Notes: generated from the sequence alone by a model not told the origin. A DNA stretch of 64,000 bases from Takifugu bimaculatus (GCA_004026145.2 CP034993.1:12943290-13007289), one strand, 5' to 3'; shown: positions 31,893 to 45,249, counted from the stretch's first letter. A program made the numbers and translations.

Positions 31893-34800
31893 TGGTCGGT
31901 CCGGCTATCCCTCCGACTGTGGTGCTCGGTCTTGAGTGCTCGCTGTGCACCTCGCCGTCCGCTGTATACACCCAGACCGAGCAGAGGAATCTAGACCCAG
32001 ATCCAGACCAAGTCCTGCTATGCACTCCAGATCAGGGGCCGGAGAGACTGGAACAAAAAAAGTGAAATCCTCATCAGTCACAAAAAAGAAGGAAAAGACA
32101 CCGACTCGTGACTTCACGCTAACGCTGTCTCAGTTTTGATACGCTCGCTTCACTTTGAAGGCATTTTGTCTGCATTATTATAAATAATTGTCATTTCCCC
32201 CCCAACAGTTCCACTAAACAATCGTTTGCAGCAGAACCACCAACTGTTTTGATCATGTTCTGCTTGTAGAGCCACACGTCCTTATTTGCAGCTGCTCGTA
32301 TCAATGCTACGCTAGCCAAGAGGTGCCTTCTATGGACTGAAATATGTACCAAATCCAGACACTGGTGGTTTAACGATGCTGCGAGAACCCATCTAAGAGT
32401 TGTAAAGAAGTAAAACACACTTGCAAGCAATCTGTTTTCACTATACTGCAGGTTCTTGACTTATTTCTTGACTTTCATCTCTTTTACTGAGTCTTGAACT
32501 TCTGGAACCAAACAACAGACCCGAGCAAGGACGATTCTTTGATGTTTCACAACTTTTGATAAAGGGCAGTAAATACGCCTTCGACAGAGAGGGTCAGAAG
32601 CCACAGGGTTGAGAATCAGTCCTGTAAATCATTGAGTTTGTACCTCTGGACAGACGGAGCCGCTTTGGGCTGGTGACGTCACAACAGTCTGGTAACGCTC
32701 AGCATCACACGCTCAACACTTTTATGCTGGGTAAAATAAAGGCACAGGACAGACTTACGCCCAACATTTTCATCTACTAAAGTGCCCGATCGTGACTTTT
32801 ATTTCCTCTCCTCCAGCCCCACAGATTCAGGAGCCAGCTAAGGGGCCCCTGGTAATACAGAAAACCGGACTTCCAGGAAAGGACCCAATGCTGAGCAGGA
32901 CACCGGAATCAACGTGACCTTTGAGGCTTTAACCCATTTTCACGGAAGGTGAGAGAGACTTGACAGACGTTGCGCAGCCATGCACGCGGACGACTTTGTG
33001 CGTGATTGTGGGCGGGATCAGCGAGGAACAATAGAAAGGGCTCATCCATGACTGAGATGCACCTCTGCATCACATTTGCTGTCACAATAAACCCAGAAAG
33101 TGGATTAACTGATTTGGGGAAATACTCCACCCTCCAATAATCAATAATCAATAATCAACAAATGCGCGAAATCGAGATGGAGGCAGGAAGCATCTAAAGT
33201 GGGGTGAAGACGCAGAGAGCAGGGTTTGTCTGAAACTTCATGAACAGCCGTGTAGCGCGTGCAAAACACACATTAGTGAGGGGATAAAGCGCTGCGCAAC
33301 CGCAACTTTATGAATGGGGGGAAAATGCAACATCAGCAACTATTTGAAGCGACGCGCGACGGAAAATCTACACCTTCTCACGATTAATTCCCGATTTAAG
33401 GGCGGATTAAAGTAGGGAAACTCCGACAATGTGTGGAAGGCGAACAGCCTGCTGTATTTTTTTCCTCCTGCAACGTTCTTTAGAAAATAACCCAAACCAC
33501 AGCCTTTCATCCGGCTCCGCAGCGCATTTTACCCTCTTCATCTTCTAACTCTCAGCTTTCCACTGAGCGCACACAGGGAGGCAACGCCGACACAATAGAC
33601 ACAATCACAGCCATTGATAACTTGATTATTACCGCTGTTGAGAGATCACCGTGGCGCACAATACCTTGCGACAGTTGGAGCGCCTTCGCGTCGAGGAGCC
33701 CTGAGCCTGAGGATTAGAGGCAGGATGTGTGCCCCACGATGCGATGGTGAGAAAAAGAGAAAAGTTCGGGAAATGCCCTGTTTGAGAGAGGGGAGGGACA
33801 CATAGGGAGAGAAGGGGGGTAGGAACGGACTGCAGGACAAACCCACATTCCTCAACACTCCTGGAGTTGTTATAACAGGGGCCAAGCAGCCAAACCTCTA
33901 CTGTGGTTAACATGGCTGCAACAGCAACTTTACCAGTGTTCCCAGGTGTGAGGGACTCACCAGCACCCCAGATTAGCCACGACGATGCTTTCATGACCCG
34001 ACCTTCAGCCTCGCTCATGGTATAACTGGGCAATTTAGCATCTCTGTCACCTCACAGAGGTGTGATGTCCCGTGGATCCAGTACTGGGGCTTTTATGGCT
34101 TCAAACAATTGCTTCTCTTATTGACATGAAATCCGTGCGTGTTGGATTTGCATCACTACATCTGGTGGGTGCTGCAGCTGGAAAGGCAGTGCAGCTAAAG
34201 TCAAGCTAAAATGCCTTTGATCCACCCTGAATTGTGTGAAAAGTGCTGATATTAATGTCTAATTGACTCAGAAAACGAATGTATTCTGAGTAACCCGATG
34301 ACTACACCAGCTAATAATTTGGGTTTGCATCCAAATGTAACGGCTCAGTCGCAGTACTTTGGGTTCAGAGCCTCAACGCTAGTTTATAGCCACAGGCAGC
34401 GAGCGCTGCTAGCTCTGCTCATTGTCTCGCTTGGCCAGCCGGGGCCTGTGAATGACACATCCTTGTGTTGATAGGATGTTAACATTGGCCCAGTTGCCAT
34501 TTGGGTGGTATATTGGTGCGGACAGCTGAGCACATCTTTGGTGCCTCCACCCACTGTGCTGACTCAGCACTCCCAGCATAAACAGCAAATCGTAGCTCCA
34601 GGAAGAAGGCCTTCCCCTAAATAAACCAAGAAACACGAGCGGGGTTGCCTGTTGTCGATGCAAATAAACTGTTGGGTGGGGGGGTATGAAGGTGACTGGA
34701 GTCGCTGATGGAGAAGATGGAAACCCTACAAAGTTGTGCTCGGGTGGGAACTTTTGAATATTGGATTAAAGTAAGTGAACTCCAACCAAACACGGAACAA

Positions 34801-36554
34801 ATCACACGTTTTTAGGGCTGTTTAAGCCACGTTTTAATACATCCAACAGGTGGACAGGCAACTAAAACTAAAATTATTTGGACAACTTCCTCCGGCTGCT
34901 TCAGAGAGGCGTCATGCAGGTACGACAGCGTTGTCCTTATGATCACACGTCAACAACAAACCTTTTTCTCAGGTGTGTCTGAGAGCGATTGTGTGATTGG
35001 TCAGACATTTGGAGTGGGCGTGGCTAATACGGACAAGTGGAACTGTTATCTTTCCCGCCTGTGGGATGGACTGTGGACAGGTTTGAGTAACAGGTGACTG
35101 AGGTGGTGAGGAAATAATTAAATTGCAACACATCGTGTACAATAGAGGACGACACACAAATGGGTAATAATAATAGTGGCGAAGGCCAAAGAACATTTCC
35201 AGATACAGAGTGGTGACTGCAGAAAGAGAGAATGGACCACGACTAACGTTGTTAGTCTTGTTTTTGCCACATTTCTCTCTTCTTCCAGAGGATCCAACAG
35301 GCTGAAGCCAGACAACACCAGCAAAGATTCGTGGATGTCGTTACCGAGGGCCTCGTTACATTCGAGGCTGTTCAAACTCCCTTAATTAAGTCCACCAGTC
35401 TGAGTTTGACAGTAGAGAGGCGATGAGTCTCGTTAGGGTCTCAAAGGACTTCTGAAGAACCTTTGTTTCTCAGGGTGGAAGCTCTGAGCTCGGTGACACC
35501 ACGGGAGGACAACAGGTCTCCCAAGGACAAACAACCAGGGTGGTTCACAAACACAGAGGGGCCGTAAATCCTTGCTTGAAACATACAGCAGGGTTTTATT
35601 CAGACCTGAGGACCCAACCTGGTCGCACTTCAACGCCGGCTCTGTTGTCACAACAGTGGAAACAAAAAGAAAATCCTCCAGGGTCATTTTTATAGTCTGC
35701 TAATCTGGACCAGGGGCTGGCCTTTGTTGTATGTGTGGATTGAAGTGGGAACGGGAACCACAATTCATGGAACTGACAGAAGAAATTAGAAACAAGCCTC
35801 ATTACTGAGGGACATCTTCACATTTCTGCGGATGGTTTCCACATTGTGTTCCATTGAATTTGGCACCTGGATTTATTGCACCACATGACTTCAGTGCTGA
35901 AGACAACCAAGGAAATTCCATTTCCACCAGAACTCCGTGCTTGAAAACTGCGAGGGTGGATGCAGCTCACATGTTGGGGATGATGGGGTGGACAGACGCA
36001 GAAGTGGGAGGGAGGTGTTGGGACGATGACTGAGAACCCCAAAGACCATCCAGATCTATTGTGTTTGCATCTACTTCCCTTTGAGTCCCTCTAAGCAGAA
36101 CCACATTTGATCGGCAATGATCGGCTCCAGTGGGAGCACGTCGCCGCCGTATTTCCACAGCTTTGACCAGCCTTCCTTCTTCTGGTGTCCCTCCCAGCTC
36201 GCTCATCTCCTGCCTCTGTCTGTGCCAGCTTCTTACGCAGACACCGGACAGTCGTTGCTGTCCTCTGATTATCCGGATCCAGGTTGCCGGATCTCCCCGG
36301 GAGCCTCGTCCAGTTGCTCTGGGACAACAGCCAGGTGCTCCAGGGGACTGTCCAGGAACACCTCCCCAGGTAGATCCCTCGGATGATGTCATATTCTTAC
36401 CTTCGTTGGTTTCTATCTCTTATGTGCCTGAACACAAATTTGATGTGGATTTAACTTCTGGTCATTGGATCCAGGTGCGGATCCCAATAATAGACCCGGA
36501 TTGTTTTTCCGAACCCGGGTAACCCCACGGCTAACTCATCCGCCCAGAGGACAT

Positions 36555-36785
36555 CAGTTCAATTCAGCTGAAACTTTATTTATACCATGTGTTTTACAAT
36601 CAGGACTGTTTCTATGAGCCTTCCAGGAACCCAGAGCCCGACGCCCAAACAAACAAGAGAGGCAGGAAAAGCTCCTTTTAACAGGAAGAAACCTTGAGTA
36701 GGACTTGGTCCAGGTGGGTGGACGTTCATGCTGATTGCTGGCTGGGTAAAGGAGAAGGAGAAGGGGCAGAAAATGACAGAAGAAC
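36555..36785 (+). mobile_element. teleost dispersed repeat remnant (forward copy)
   Basis: It contains aactttatttatacc followed by gctccttttaacaggaagaa and accttgagtaggacttggtc. These are the landmarks of a very abundant fish repeat that starts with an AATTCA..CTTTATTT end and carries the TTTAACAGGAAGAAACCT core (recalled, not searched). Diverged, non-autonomous, no coding capacity. Confidence 0.6.
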
Positions 36786-37789
36786 AATTAGACACTCACA
36801 GCATATTTGCAGATATCTTATTTGTGGTTTGAAATCCTGAAGATGTGGATCTAAAACTGTGTGTGTCAGTAGGGTCAGAGGTCAGAGGTGTGTAACTACC
36901 TGTAGACCCATACGTGGAGGGAGAGCACATAGACACAGGAGGATGATGGAAGTTTCCACACTAGCAACGGTTCTTCTCTTTGTAGCTACAGACTCCATCA
37001 TTAGCCTGCTGCACTTGCCTGACCCAGTGTGAGCGGGACCGTCAGGCCTCGGTTGCCAGGTTCTGACCTCTCCTGCAGCTCCGGCCGGATAAACAATGAC
37101 ACAACAACACAGGAACCAGATGATGTCCTCTCGTAATCACATTACACCCTTGTGTGTTTTTGTCTAAACTATTAGATGAATTCTTGAAGCCGTGCCCGAC
37201 CTCTTCCCAGGCCTGACGGAACAAACCCTCAGAGACCACCAGAGTCTGAAGGGGGCTCGAGAGGAGCCAGGACAGCCGACGGAGGGTCAAATCACAGGAT
37301 TCCTGGCCAGAATTCGTCATTCTGTCCGTGAAGGGTGAATCCATTTGTTTCCATGAGCTGTTTAGTTTAGTTTCAGTCCTTTTGCTTCATTCAATGAAGC
37401 AAAAAATCCAAATTACACGCCAGCTTTAGTCTCCTCCATCAACAAAATCTCGTCCAAACTTTAATACATTTGAGAGACATCGTCAGCGGACGACGGCGTT
37501 TTTACGAGATGTCGAACAGATCTGGACCGGCGGAGCGCCTTGTGCTCGGCGAGGTCACGGCAGCTGCGCACGCCTCAGTTCTAGCAGGCCCGTCCAACGA
37601 CGGCAGTGCAGTTGCTGCATCTCTGCCTTCAAATTGAGACAAGATGCGCCGAAGTGGCGGAGACGATAACATCAGCGGATGAAGACGATATTTTGCTCTG
37701 CGTAAATGAAGTGTGTCAGGTGAAGTCATGATCGCTGGAGGTTTTCCTTTTCACTCCTGATCTCGCAACATGTTACTTGGCAGAGGGTA

Positions 37790-37791
<2 letters not shown>

Positions 37792-37831
<40 letters not shown>
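37792..37831 (+). repeat. (TG)n microsatellite
   Basis: About 20 TG units followed directly by a G-rich run (ggtggggggg). Confidence 0.95.
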
Positions 37832-37836
<5 letters not shown>

Positions 37837-38639
37837 GGGGGGGGAGGTGCTAGCGTTCCTGCGGTGGAGGGGTTTGTGGTTGTGGAGCAGTGTGGGGTCA
37901 GATCCTGACTGGCTGGAGAGGAGCAGCAGGGGATCCAGCGGTTTTCCCAGTGAAGCAGAAACTGAAGAGTCACTTAAATGATGGTTTGGTTTGTTTCATT
38001 CTTTCGGTTTCTGCCTGTTTCTGAAGGACGCTGCACCTGAACTTTGACCTCAGGGGGAGTTTAAAGAGTTTTAAATGGGATGTCGGGCAGGAGAGGTTTT
38101 AGTTCCGTGTATCGGTTGTGTTGGGATAAGTAAGGTTTGACATTTACTCCTGTAAACGTTCCCTTTTCAGGAGTGTTTGTGCCAAAAGGATGAGAGAATG
38201 TCCAATTAAAACAAAACTAATCATCGGCAGGACTCATCCTGCTCTAAAATGCTAAACTTATTAGACAAAAAAACAAATGCTGGCGCGTTCAGACAAAGAT
38301 AAATTGAACGCAGAGACAATCGGTGCCTTGAGATGAGTTGGTGTTTACTGAAGTCACCTGTAGAGTCCAAACGAGCGTCTCTGTCTTGGCAATTTAAAGT
38401 TTGTTTGATTTCCTTCATAGTTTTATGATGAAATAAACGATAATAAACTCTGGGAATTTATTAGAAATCAGACAGACAGAACCAATAATCCCTCTGTATG
38501 ATCTCACCACTGGCTTTGGAGACACTTGGGAGACAGGTGTTGCCTGTTAGGGGCGGGGCCAGCAAGAGCACACCGGTGAAAGTCTAACTTTATTTGTGTG
38601 TGTGTGTGTCCCCACCCCCCATATGATCCTGATCATTCT

Positions 38640-38755
38640 CCAGGTTGCTTCCTGTTAAAAGGAAACACTTCCTGCCACTGTTGCTGTTCAGGATCTGGAA
38701 TTCTGTAAAGCACCTGGAGAAAATGGTGATGCTAACAGGTGCTATATGAACGGAG
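38640..38755 (-). mobile_element. teleost dispersed repeat remnant (reverse copy)
   Basis: The plus strand has gcttcctgttaaaaggaaac and actgttgctgttcagg, then tgtaaagcacctggagaaaa and aacaggtgctatatg. This is the reverse complement of the family at 36555-36785, including its terminal gene-like 'cacctggag..gtgctatat' end. About 1.9 kb from the forward copy. Confidence 0.6.
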
Positions 38756-39040
38756 ACCATTCGGATGGGGGGGGACTATAGGACGACAAGAGGGGGAGGG
38801 GAGGAAAGAAAGAAAGTTGGTCAACCAGTGTGTCCTCAAATGCCTGCAAGAACAGAACCCCCCCTGCCATTCCCCTTTTCCTTCCATCTTTTTATTCCAA
38901 GCAGGCACCTCTTGCCTCACCTTTCCCGGAGCGGTAAAAGTCCTGCAGCTGCAGCTGCTCCGTCCTGGTGATGCAGCGGCAGAGGAATGCAGCACTTCAA
39001 AGCACAAGACGAGCTGAAGACAAAGAATGGTAGTGTTCTG

Positions 39041-39042
<2 letters not shown>

Positions 39043-39116
<74 letters not shown>

Positions 39117-39289
39117 GTGCGTGTGAGCGGGGGGGGATGTGATCTCATAAAACAGCACCTAAACACGCTGGTCCATTTATGCGAGGCTCGGCTGCAGAGG
39201 ACGGGTGGGGGGGGGCTGCCTCATCTGTGGGAAAAGTCGGGGGTGCACGTGATGTTGTTCCCCAGCGACACTGTAGCTGTTCAGAGATA

Positions 39290-39373
<84 letters not shown>
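39043..39373 (+). repeat. pair of long (TG)n microsatellites
   Basis: Tracts at 39043-39124 and 39291-39373, each about 80 bp with few interruptions, separated by about 170 bp that includes short G-runs. Confidence 0.95.
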
Positions 39374-39374
<1 letters not shown>

Positions 39375-40299
39375 AGACGGTCTGCAGAGCTCCTCAGGAG
39401 GACTCTTTGAACCTCCATCCCCCGTATAGCTGTAAAGAAAACTAGAAGGTTGGAGGTTGAGCTGCTGGCCAAAAAGAAAAGTCAGATTCTGAGCGAACGG
39501 AAAGAATCCTCCGCCTGCCTGCGAGCAGCTCTGGGCTCTAATGGCTTTCAGATGTGCACGACATCTTTTCGTATTTTCAGAGGAGCATAAAACATTCCCC
39601 CTCCGAGGAATCCAAACAACGGCTGGAATTCGCCCGTCTGAAAATTGGCAACAGAGGCTAACGCGGAACGCCGGTCCGACCGTCAGTCCTGTCGGGGGCA
39701 CCCAGGCGCGCCTGATCCTCGTCAAGCCTCCCTCTCTGTGGTCGGGATGCAGTAATGGCGAAGGATGGGGGGGGGCGGTTCTCTGTGCTTCCTAGTCAAA
39801 ATTCAGGGGGGGACAGAGAATAGGTGAAGTCATTTCTTGCTCCAACTGTAATATAGGGCAGGGCGGTGGGGGGGGTCCAGTATTAGTCATGTGGGTTGTT
39901 TATGCCTCCATCATGTTGTGATTGAAGTCGTCGTGAGGGAGGGGACATAAAACCCTCTAATCTGTCTGAGTACGGCAGCTCCTTAGCTTAGCATACGTTA
40001 GCGTAACTGTAGGGAAACCAGCCTCCCTCACCGCTAACGTTTAGCAGTTCACACGTTACTTCACAGGTATGTGACGGGGCAGCGACCCGTTCAAACCCAG
40101 TTCATATCCAAGAATACGTTTTGGGATGGAGGCCTCAATTTCCTGAAATGTCTCCTGGTCACCAAAGTATTAGCACGTGGCCCTCGCACGCGTCCAGCCG
40201 TGTCCTGGCTCGGTCCAGGACCGTGTGGCATTGCCTCGGAGCGTCATCTAGGAGCCGCCACTAATCCTCATTCATGTCGGCTGTGGGATGAAACTGGGA

Positions 40300-40370
40300 A
40301 AAAAGCCACTTCAGGTCCTGGGAGAACAGGCAGACCAGAGAGTGGAACCCAGAACCTTCTTCATATGGTT
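40300..40370 (+). repeat. fragment of dispersed repeat
   Basis: Carries gggagaacaggcagacc and acccagaaccttcttc, matching the tail of the family at 16225-16470. A short relic. Confidence 0.4.
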
Positions 40371-40655
40371 CACACATTCCTTCCATCCCTTCGGTCCTTC
40401 CTGCCTCCGTCAGCGAGGGTCCGGAACGAGCGCACGCCGCCGAAGCTTTAGCTGCCAGATGCAGAAGCGGCCTCGCTGGTCCACGTTGTGGGAAACTGGA
40501 GTCTGTCAAACCATCAACATCCTGTCCTCTCCTGCGACTGTCTGTGCCACATTTGTTTGGGGTCAGAGCCTTTTCTGCTGTGTGCATGTGCTCAGAAGCC
40601 TGTAAAGCCACGCATCAACAGACCACCCAGGAGTTTTACACAAACCTAAAAGGAC

Positions 40656-40675
40656 GGGGGGGGGGGGGGGGGGGG
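40656..40675 (+). repeat. poly-G homopolymer (about 20 nt)
   Basis: An uninterrupted G-run in the fibrillin-cers4 intergenic region. Confidence 0.9.
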
Positions 40676-41940
40676 CAGCGGTTTAGTCTGGAGACACATG
40701 TAACGTGGTGACAATGGCGAAGATGTCGGTTTTCCCACTCCGATGGCTTATCAAACACACACTCTCTCTCACACACACACACACTCTCACACACACACAC
40801 AGGGTTCCAGATATTCCGACGGTCCGACGGGAAGCATCAGGTGACCAGCTGTGTTTGCTACGTCGCGACACTGTGAGCCCTGCGGTTCCTCCCTCACTCC
40901 TCTATGTATACGTTTCATCCCCTGACATGGCGTTACGCTGCACGTTTCTCACTTTATACCACCTTTCCCACATACCTGCGCTCTGTTGCTCACAACATGT
41001 GCCCATAAATCAAAGTTAAAGACCTTAATTGCAGTTAAATTTGAGGTTGAGGCGGTAAGAGGCTGTAACGGTTAGCTTGATATTAAGACAAAGAGAGAAG
41101 GGCTAAGCTAAGTTTAAGCTAACATAAAGTAGAGCTGATAAAAGGGTTCTGTGACTGTTTCGGTTCTTCCGTTTCGTCTCATCTCTGTAAATTGGGGGTA
41201 AACTGTTCTTTCCAGTGAGAACTATGGAGGTAACGTTCCACTAAAGGAATGTCTTATAGACTCAGGTGTGCAGAAAAGCACAAAAGAGCACGAATGATGT
41301 CAGGTTTGGAGCAGGCTGACAGAGACAGCGCGAGTGTTTCCTGCCTCGGCCCGTTAGCTCACAGCAATTAGGGTTTTTATGTGTCCGGCGTGCGCCGGTA
41401 CTGACAAGCGCAGTCCCGCTCAGCTGGGCTGTGGGGGCCTGTATGTGGGGGCCTGTAGTCCCCCTGCACACTCTGACATGTTGAAGGCCCCAAGTGGGGG
41501 TCCTCCGGGTGGGGTGGGGGGGCAGCTGCAGCGGTCCAGCTGTCGGCTCTGCCGCCCCGTCACCGAGGTTTCTGCGCCCCTCGGGGGGGCTCAGTCACAC
41601 TTCCTGTCACGTGTGGAAGCCCAGAGGTGTACGTGATGACTGCTGCTTTCAGTTAGCAGGTTAGCTCCCACTTTTTTGGGGGTGGGGGGGGCTTTATCAA
41701 AAAAGAAGAGTTTCACACGCGCTGAAAGTCTCAAGTGTTGGTTGGTCCTGGATTTCCACGCAGGAGCGTCAGATCAGAGGGAGAAGAGGGAAGCATGGAA
41801 AAGTTTGACTGCATTCTTTCCTCACTTCCTGCGTGTGTTTATGTGGACAGAGCTCACAGGCCTCAGGCATGTTTATGTTGCTTCTTCTACCCACCGTATG
41901 TATGCAGCAGGATCAGGCCCGTGACCTAATTTATTAAGTC

Positions 41941-41943
<3 letters not shown>

Positions 41944-42004
<61 letters not shown>
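41944..42004 (+). repeat. (TG)n microsatellite
   Basis: About 60 bp of TG, uninterrupted. Confidence 0.95.
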
Positions 42005-42005
<1 letters not shown>

Positions 42006-43074
42006 AATGCAGTGGAGCTCCTTCAGCTCTCTCCAGCCCGTCCATCTTCATTACAGCCGTTCCCACATACGGGTCATGTGATTTACAGCCGTAGGCCCCA
42101 ACCTTGGCGATTCGGGGCAAATTCCTGACTGAGATCAGATAAGTTTCATACACGGCGGGGGGTCGCGGGAGCCCCCGAGCGCTGGAGGAACGGAGGGAGA
42201 GCAGATGAGGAGATAAGGGGGGATCAAACACAGCTCTAGCAGCGGCGATCCAAACCACACTTATGGCGGGAAAAGATATGGAAGGTTGTTTAAGGGCCGG
42301 ATGTGGATTAAAGACATTATTAAAGACATTATTGTCTAATGAGGCTAAATTAGCCCGTAACCTCCACAAAGCACGCCATCAGCTCTGACACGCTGAGTAA
42401 AAGTACTCACGCCGCCCTCTGTGTGTTGTCCAGCCGAACGATGTCAGCGGCGCGCTAATGACAATCATTAGCTAAATGATGATGAAAGACGCGTTGCCGT
42501 GAGTCATTCGGTGATGTCACAGGACGGCGATGAGAGGCCGCGGCGGCGGAGACGCAGCTGGACGCGTCCCGGCCTGCCTGGCGACTGGGGGGGGGGGGGC
42601 AGCCGCGCCTGCGAATGTTTGACCAGACGGTGGTGTAATTAGGAGTTATTTCGTAAGGACGCATTTAAAAAGGGGGGGAATTATGGGAAAGCTAGCTAAA
42701 GCTTGATGGCAGGCCCGAATTCCTTAAAAATAATTTATTTCAAACAGAAATCTTAACGGGAGGAAACAGGATGGAGCAATGTGATGAGCAGCGGCTGTTC
42801 CCTCTGGGGATTTAGCTATTTTTTTAAAATGTTAAATATTAATTAATTAATTAATTTTGCAGTGTTTTCACAACAGTTGCCTGCTGTCGCGTGTTTCCTG
42901 TTAGCTTAAGTGTCACCAGACCGAGCGACAACATTGCTGCTTCCTCCATGAGGGAAAATAGACCCAAATTATAATGTTTATTCGTGATTAATCTGTTCTC
43001 TGTTAACCTCCACTTGATCCTCAGCGAGGTCGCGGCGTTGGTGGAGACACATACACACACACACACACACTCTC

Positions 43075-43200
43075 TAACACACATTCACACCTAGAGGCAT
43101 TTTAGAGTCAGCGGAGCCGATGTGGATGTTTTAGGACTGTGGGAGAAAAGCCTCCCAGGCAACCTCAAACCTTCTCGCTAGGAGGCAACTTCCCACCAAA
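43075..43200 (+). mobile_element. dispersed repeat fragment
   Basis: Contains cattcacacctagaggcatt, ttttaggactgtgggag and aaaccttctcgctaggaggc. These are the central and terminal landmarks of the family at 16225-16470. Old and truncated. Confidence 0.55.
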
Positions 43201-43940
43201 TTCCGACGGGCACATTACAAAACGTTCACTAGCGTCAAAAAATGTGAAAAGCCAAAAATGTTTACAGCTCCGAGAAATAACATTTCAAAGAAGATTGGCG
43301 TCTGCAGCCATTTATCTGGCTGGCATGTAAGAACGCAGGCATCTTCCACCAAAGATCGCATCTTAATTGGGTTTTTTTTTTTTTTTCAAGGGGATTTTGA
43401 ACAAAAGCAAAATGAGAAAAGTCTGTTAAATATTAAAGTGAAATTAAATGCCGTCAATCTGTTCAGAGTGACTTTTTGGTTTGGACAAACATTTGGTCTT
43501 TTTTGGAGAGCTGCAATCTAATCTGTGTCTAAATCTCATTACATTATGAGAAAAACATGGGAGGCAGACAAACAGCCTGTTTACTAAAGTAGCTAAAGTA
43601 GAAGTAACGCCAGAGGCTTAGCAAAGCTAAAGTAGCTAAACGGGAAAATAGCGGCTCATCGGTGAGGCGTTGCAGGGGCGGAGGTGCACAGGTGATCCAA
43701 CGTTCCGCCTCAGCTGGGTATCAACCTAAAGATGCAGGTTTAGGAGGAAAATTAGGCTAATCTGGTTAGCCGATGGGAAACATTAGCCATTACGGGTTTT
43801 TGTTGCTGTCACATCTGTGTTGTTCGTCTCCCATAAACAATTCATCAATAACGGGATACGGGATCGGTTTGTTTGTATCCTGCTGTGATTCTGTTTGTTG
43901 TCTGTCCCTGTCAGGCCGGATTAAACAGATGACTGAAGTC

Positions 43941-44000
43941 CTCCTTCGTCCTCCTTCGTCCTCCTTCGTCCTCCTTCGTCCTCCTTCGTCCTCCTTCGTC
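43941..44000 (+). repeat. 10-bp minisatellite, six copies
   Basis: Six perfect head-to-tail copies of ctccttcgtc, then a partial diverged unit. Pyrimidine-rich on the plus strand. Perfect identity suggests recent expansion. Confidence 0.97.
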
Positions 44001-44910
44001 TTCCTCCAGCTGCCAGGCGTTCCTCCGCGTCTTCTTCTGTGGTGGGTGATCACTTCAGTCGTAAACATCGTGGATCTGGCGCCGCTAACGCACCTGCGCC
44101 GCCCAAAATTAGAACATGCTGACGTTTTGGAAAAGTTTTAAATGATGCCAGATTAGCTGGGACGGTGGGGTTTTATTTAGTTGCTGGTTCTGGTAGAACC
44201 GCGGGCCCTTTGGAACCCTTCCGGGTTCAGCTACGACTGCCTGACCTCCAGGCTAACGTGACCTCCGACATGTTAATTAAGAAGCCCCTTCATCGGCCAT
44301 CAGTCTTCCCCTCTCAAACGGCGTTGGCGAGCTTTGGACCCCCCCATGGATGGAAACGTACCTTTCAAGCACACCGCACGTGCACACACACACACACACG
44401 TGTGAGGATGTCCCGCACAGCTGATGCCCCTTTTAACTGTTTCCAAAGCTGAAATTCATCAGCTCTAACTGCTCCCATGGGCACGCTCAGTGCTAAATGC
44501 TAATTTTTATACACTTTAATCAAGGATTTTTTTTTTCTTCCATATTTCATTAGGGTTAAAAGCTGTATTCTTTATATTTGGGGTGATTAATATCTGCGCA
44601 TCCTGGATCTGAGTACATCTTATTGGCTTTTAGATGAAAGAACATTTTCAGCCTTTTCTCAGATTTTCTGAGCACAACTGACAAAGAAAACGTCCAAAAA
44701 AAATCTGCTATTGTCGTATCCTTCGTTTCCAGCCTGAGCAGATTTTACCGCAATAAATTGTATCAGCTCAGAGAGAAAAAAAATGTAAAAAGAAATATAA
44801 TATAGTTATAATTGTGTCTTCTAATCACTTCCATAGCTAGTAGAGGTTTCTGTGCATTCCTTCATAAATAGAGCAAGAGAAGAAGCCACATGTCAAAATG
44901 CTGCTGTGAT

Positions 44911-44925
44911 GGCGCCCCCTGCTGG
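44911..44925 (-). promoter_or_regulatory. candidate CTCF-binding motif
   Basis: The reverse strand reads CCAGCAGGGGGCGCC, matching all 15 positions of the vertebrate CTCF core consensus as I recall it. It lies in the gene-poor block about 2.1 kb upstream of the cers4 promoter, a plausible boundary between the fibrillin and cers4 domains. A motif match alone does not show occupancy. Confidence 0.45.
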
Positions 44926-45168
44926 AAGGACAGAGAAGAGGCCCGAGACTTCCGGATCTACTAGCAAAGTGAGGACATTTGTGGCAAGTGAGGACGTTTT
45001 GGCTGGTCTACACAACTTCTAAAGACTGATTGAGAGTTGAGAAGTGTTTTAAGGTTGAGGTTCGAAGTGGATTTTACTTAGAATTAGGGAATTAAAGTTA
45101 GCATTTAGTTGTGATCGTAGGGCTTTATTATGTCTAGGAAAGAACTCACAAAGGTCGATGTACAAGGG

Positions 45169-45207
45169 TGTGCGTGCGTTTGTGTGTGCGTGCGTGTGTG
45201 TGTGTGC

Positions 45208-45249
<42 letters not shown>
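45169..45249 (+). repeat. (TG)n / (TGCG)n microsatellite
   Basis: About 80 bp of TG with CG interruptions in the first half. Confidence 0.95.

Noticed and set aside
33629..34033. 134-codon open frame on the minus strand upstream of fibrillin
   Set aside because: No recognisable domain, low-complexity composition, no splice or promoter context; length is unexceptional for 15 kb of non-coding DNA.
35967..36522. Overlapping open frames of 130-141 codons on both strands
   Set aside because: Both strands are open over the same stretch, as expected from GC-rich sequence without selection. No family resemblance and no exon signals.
43941..44000. Tandem repeats considered as a CRISPR array
   Set aside because: The units are directly adjacent with no spacers and the genome is vertebrate, so this is a minisatellite.
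43773..44141. 122-codon open frame spanning the 10-bp minisatellite
   Set aside because: The frame is kept open by the tandem repeat itself and encodes a Ser/Pro/Leu repeat; no neighbouring exons.
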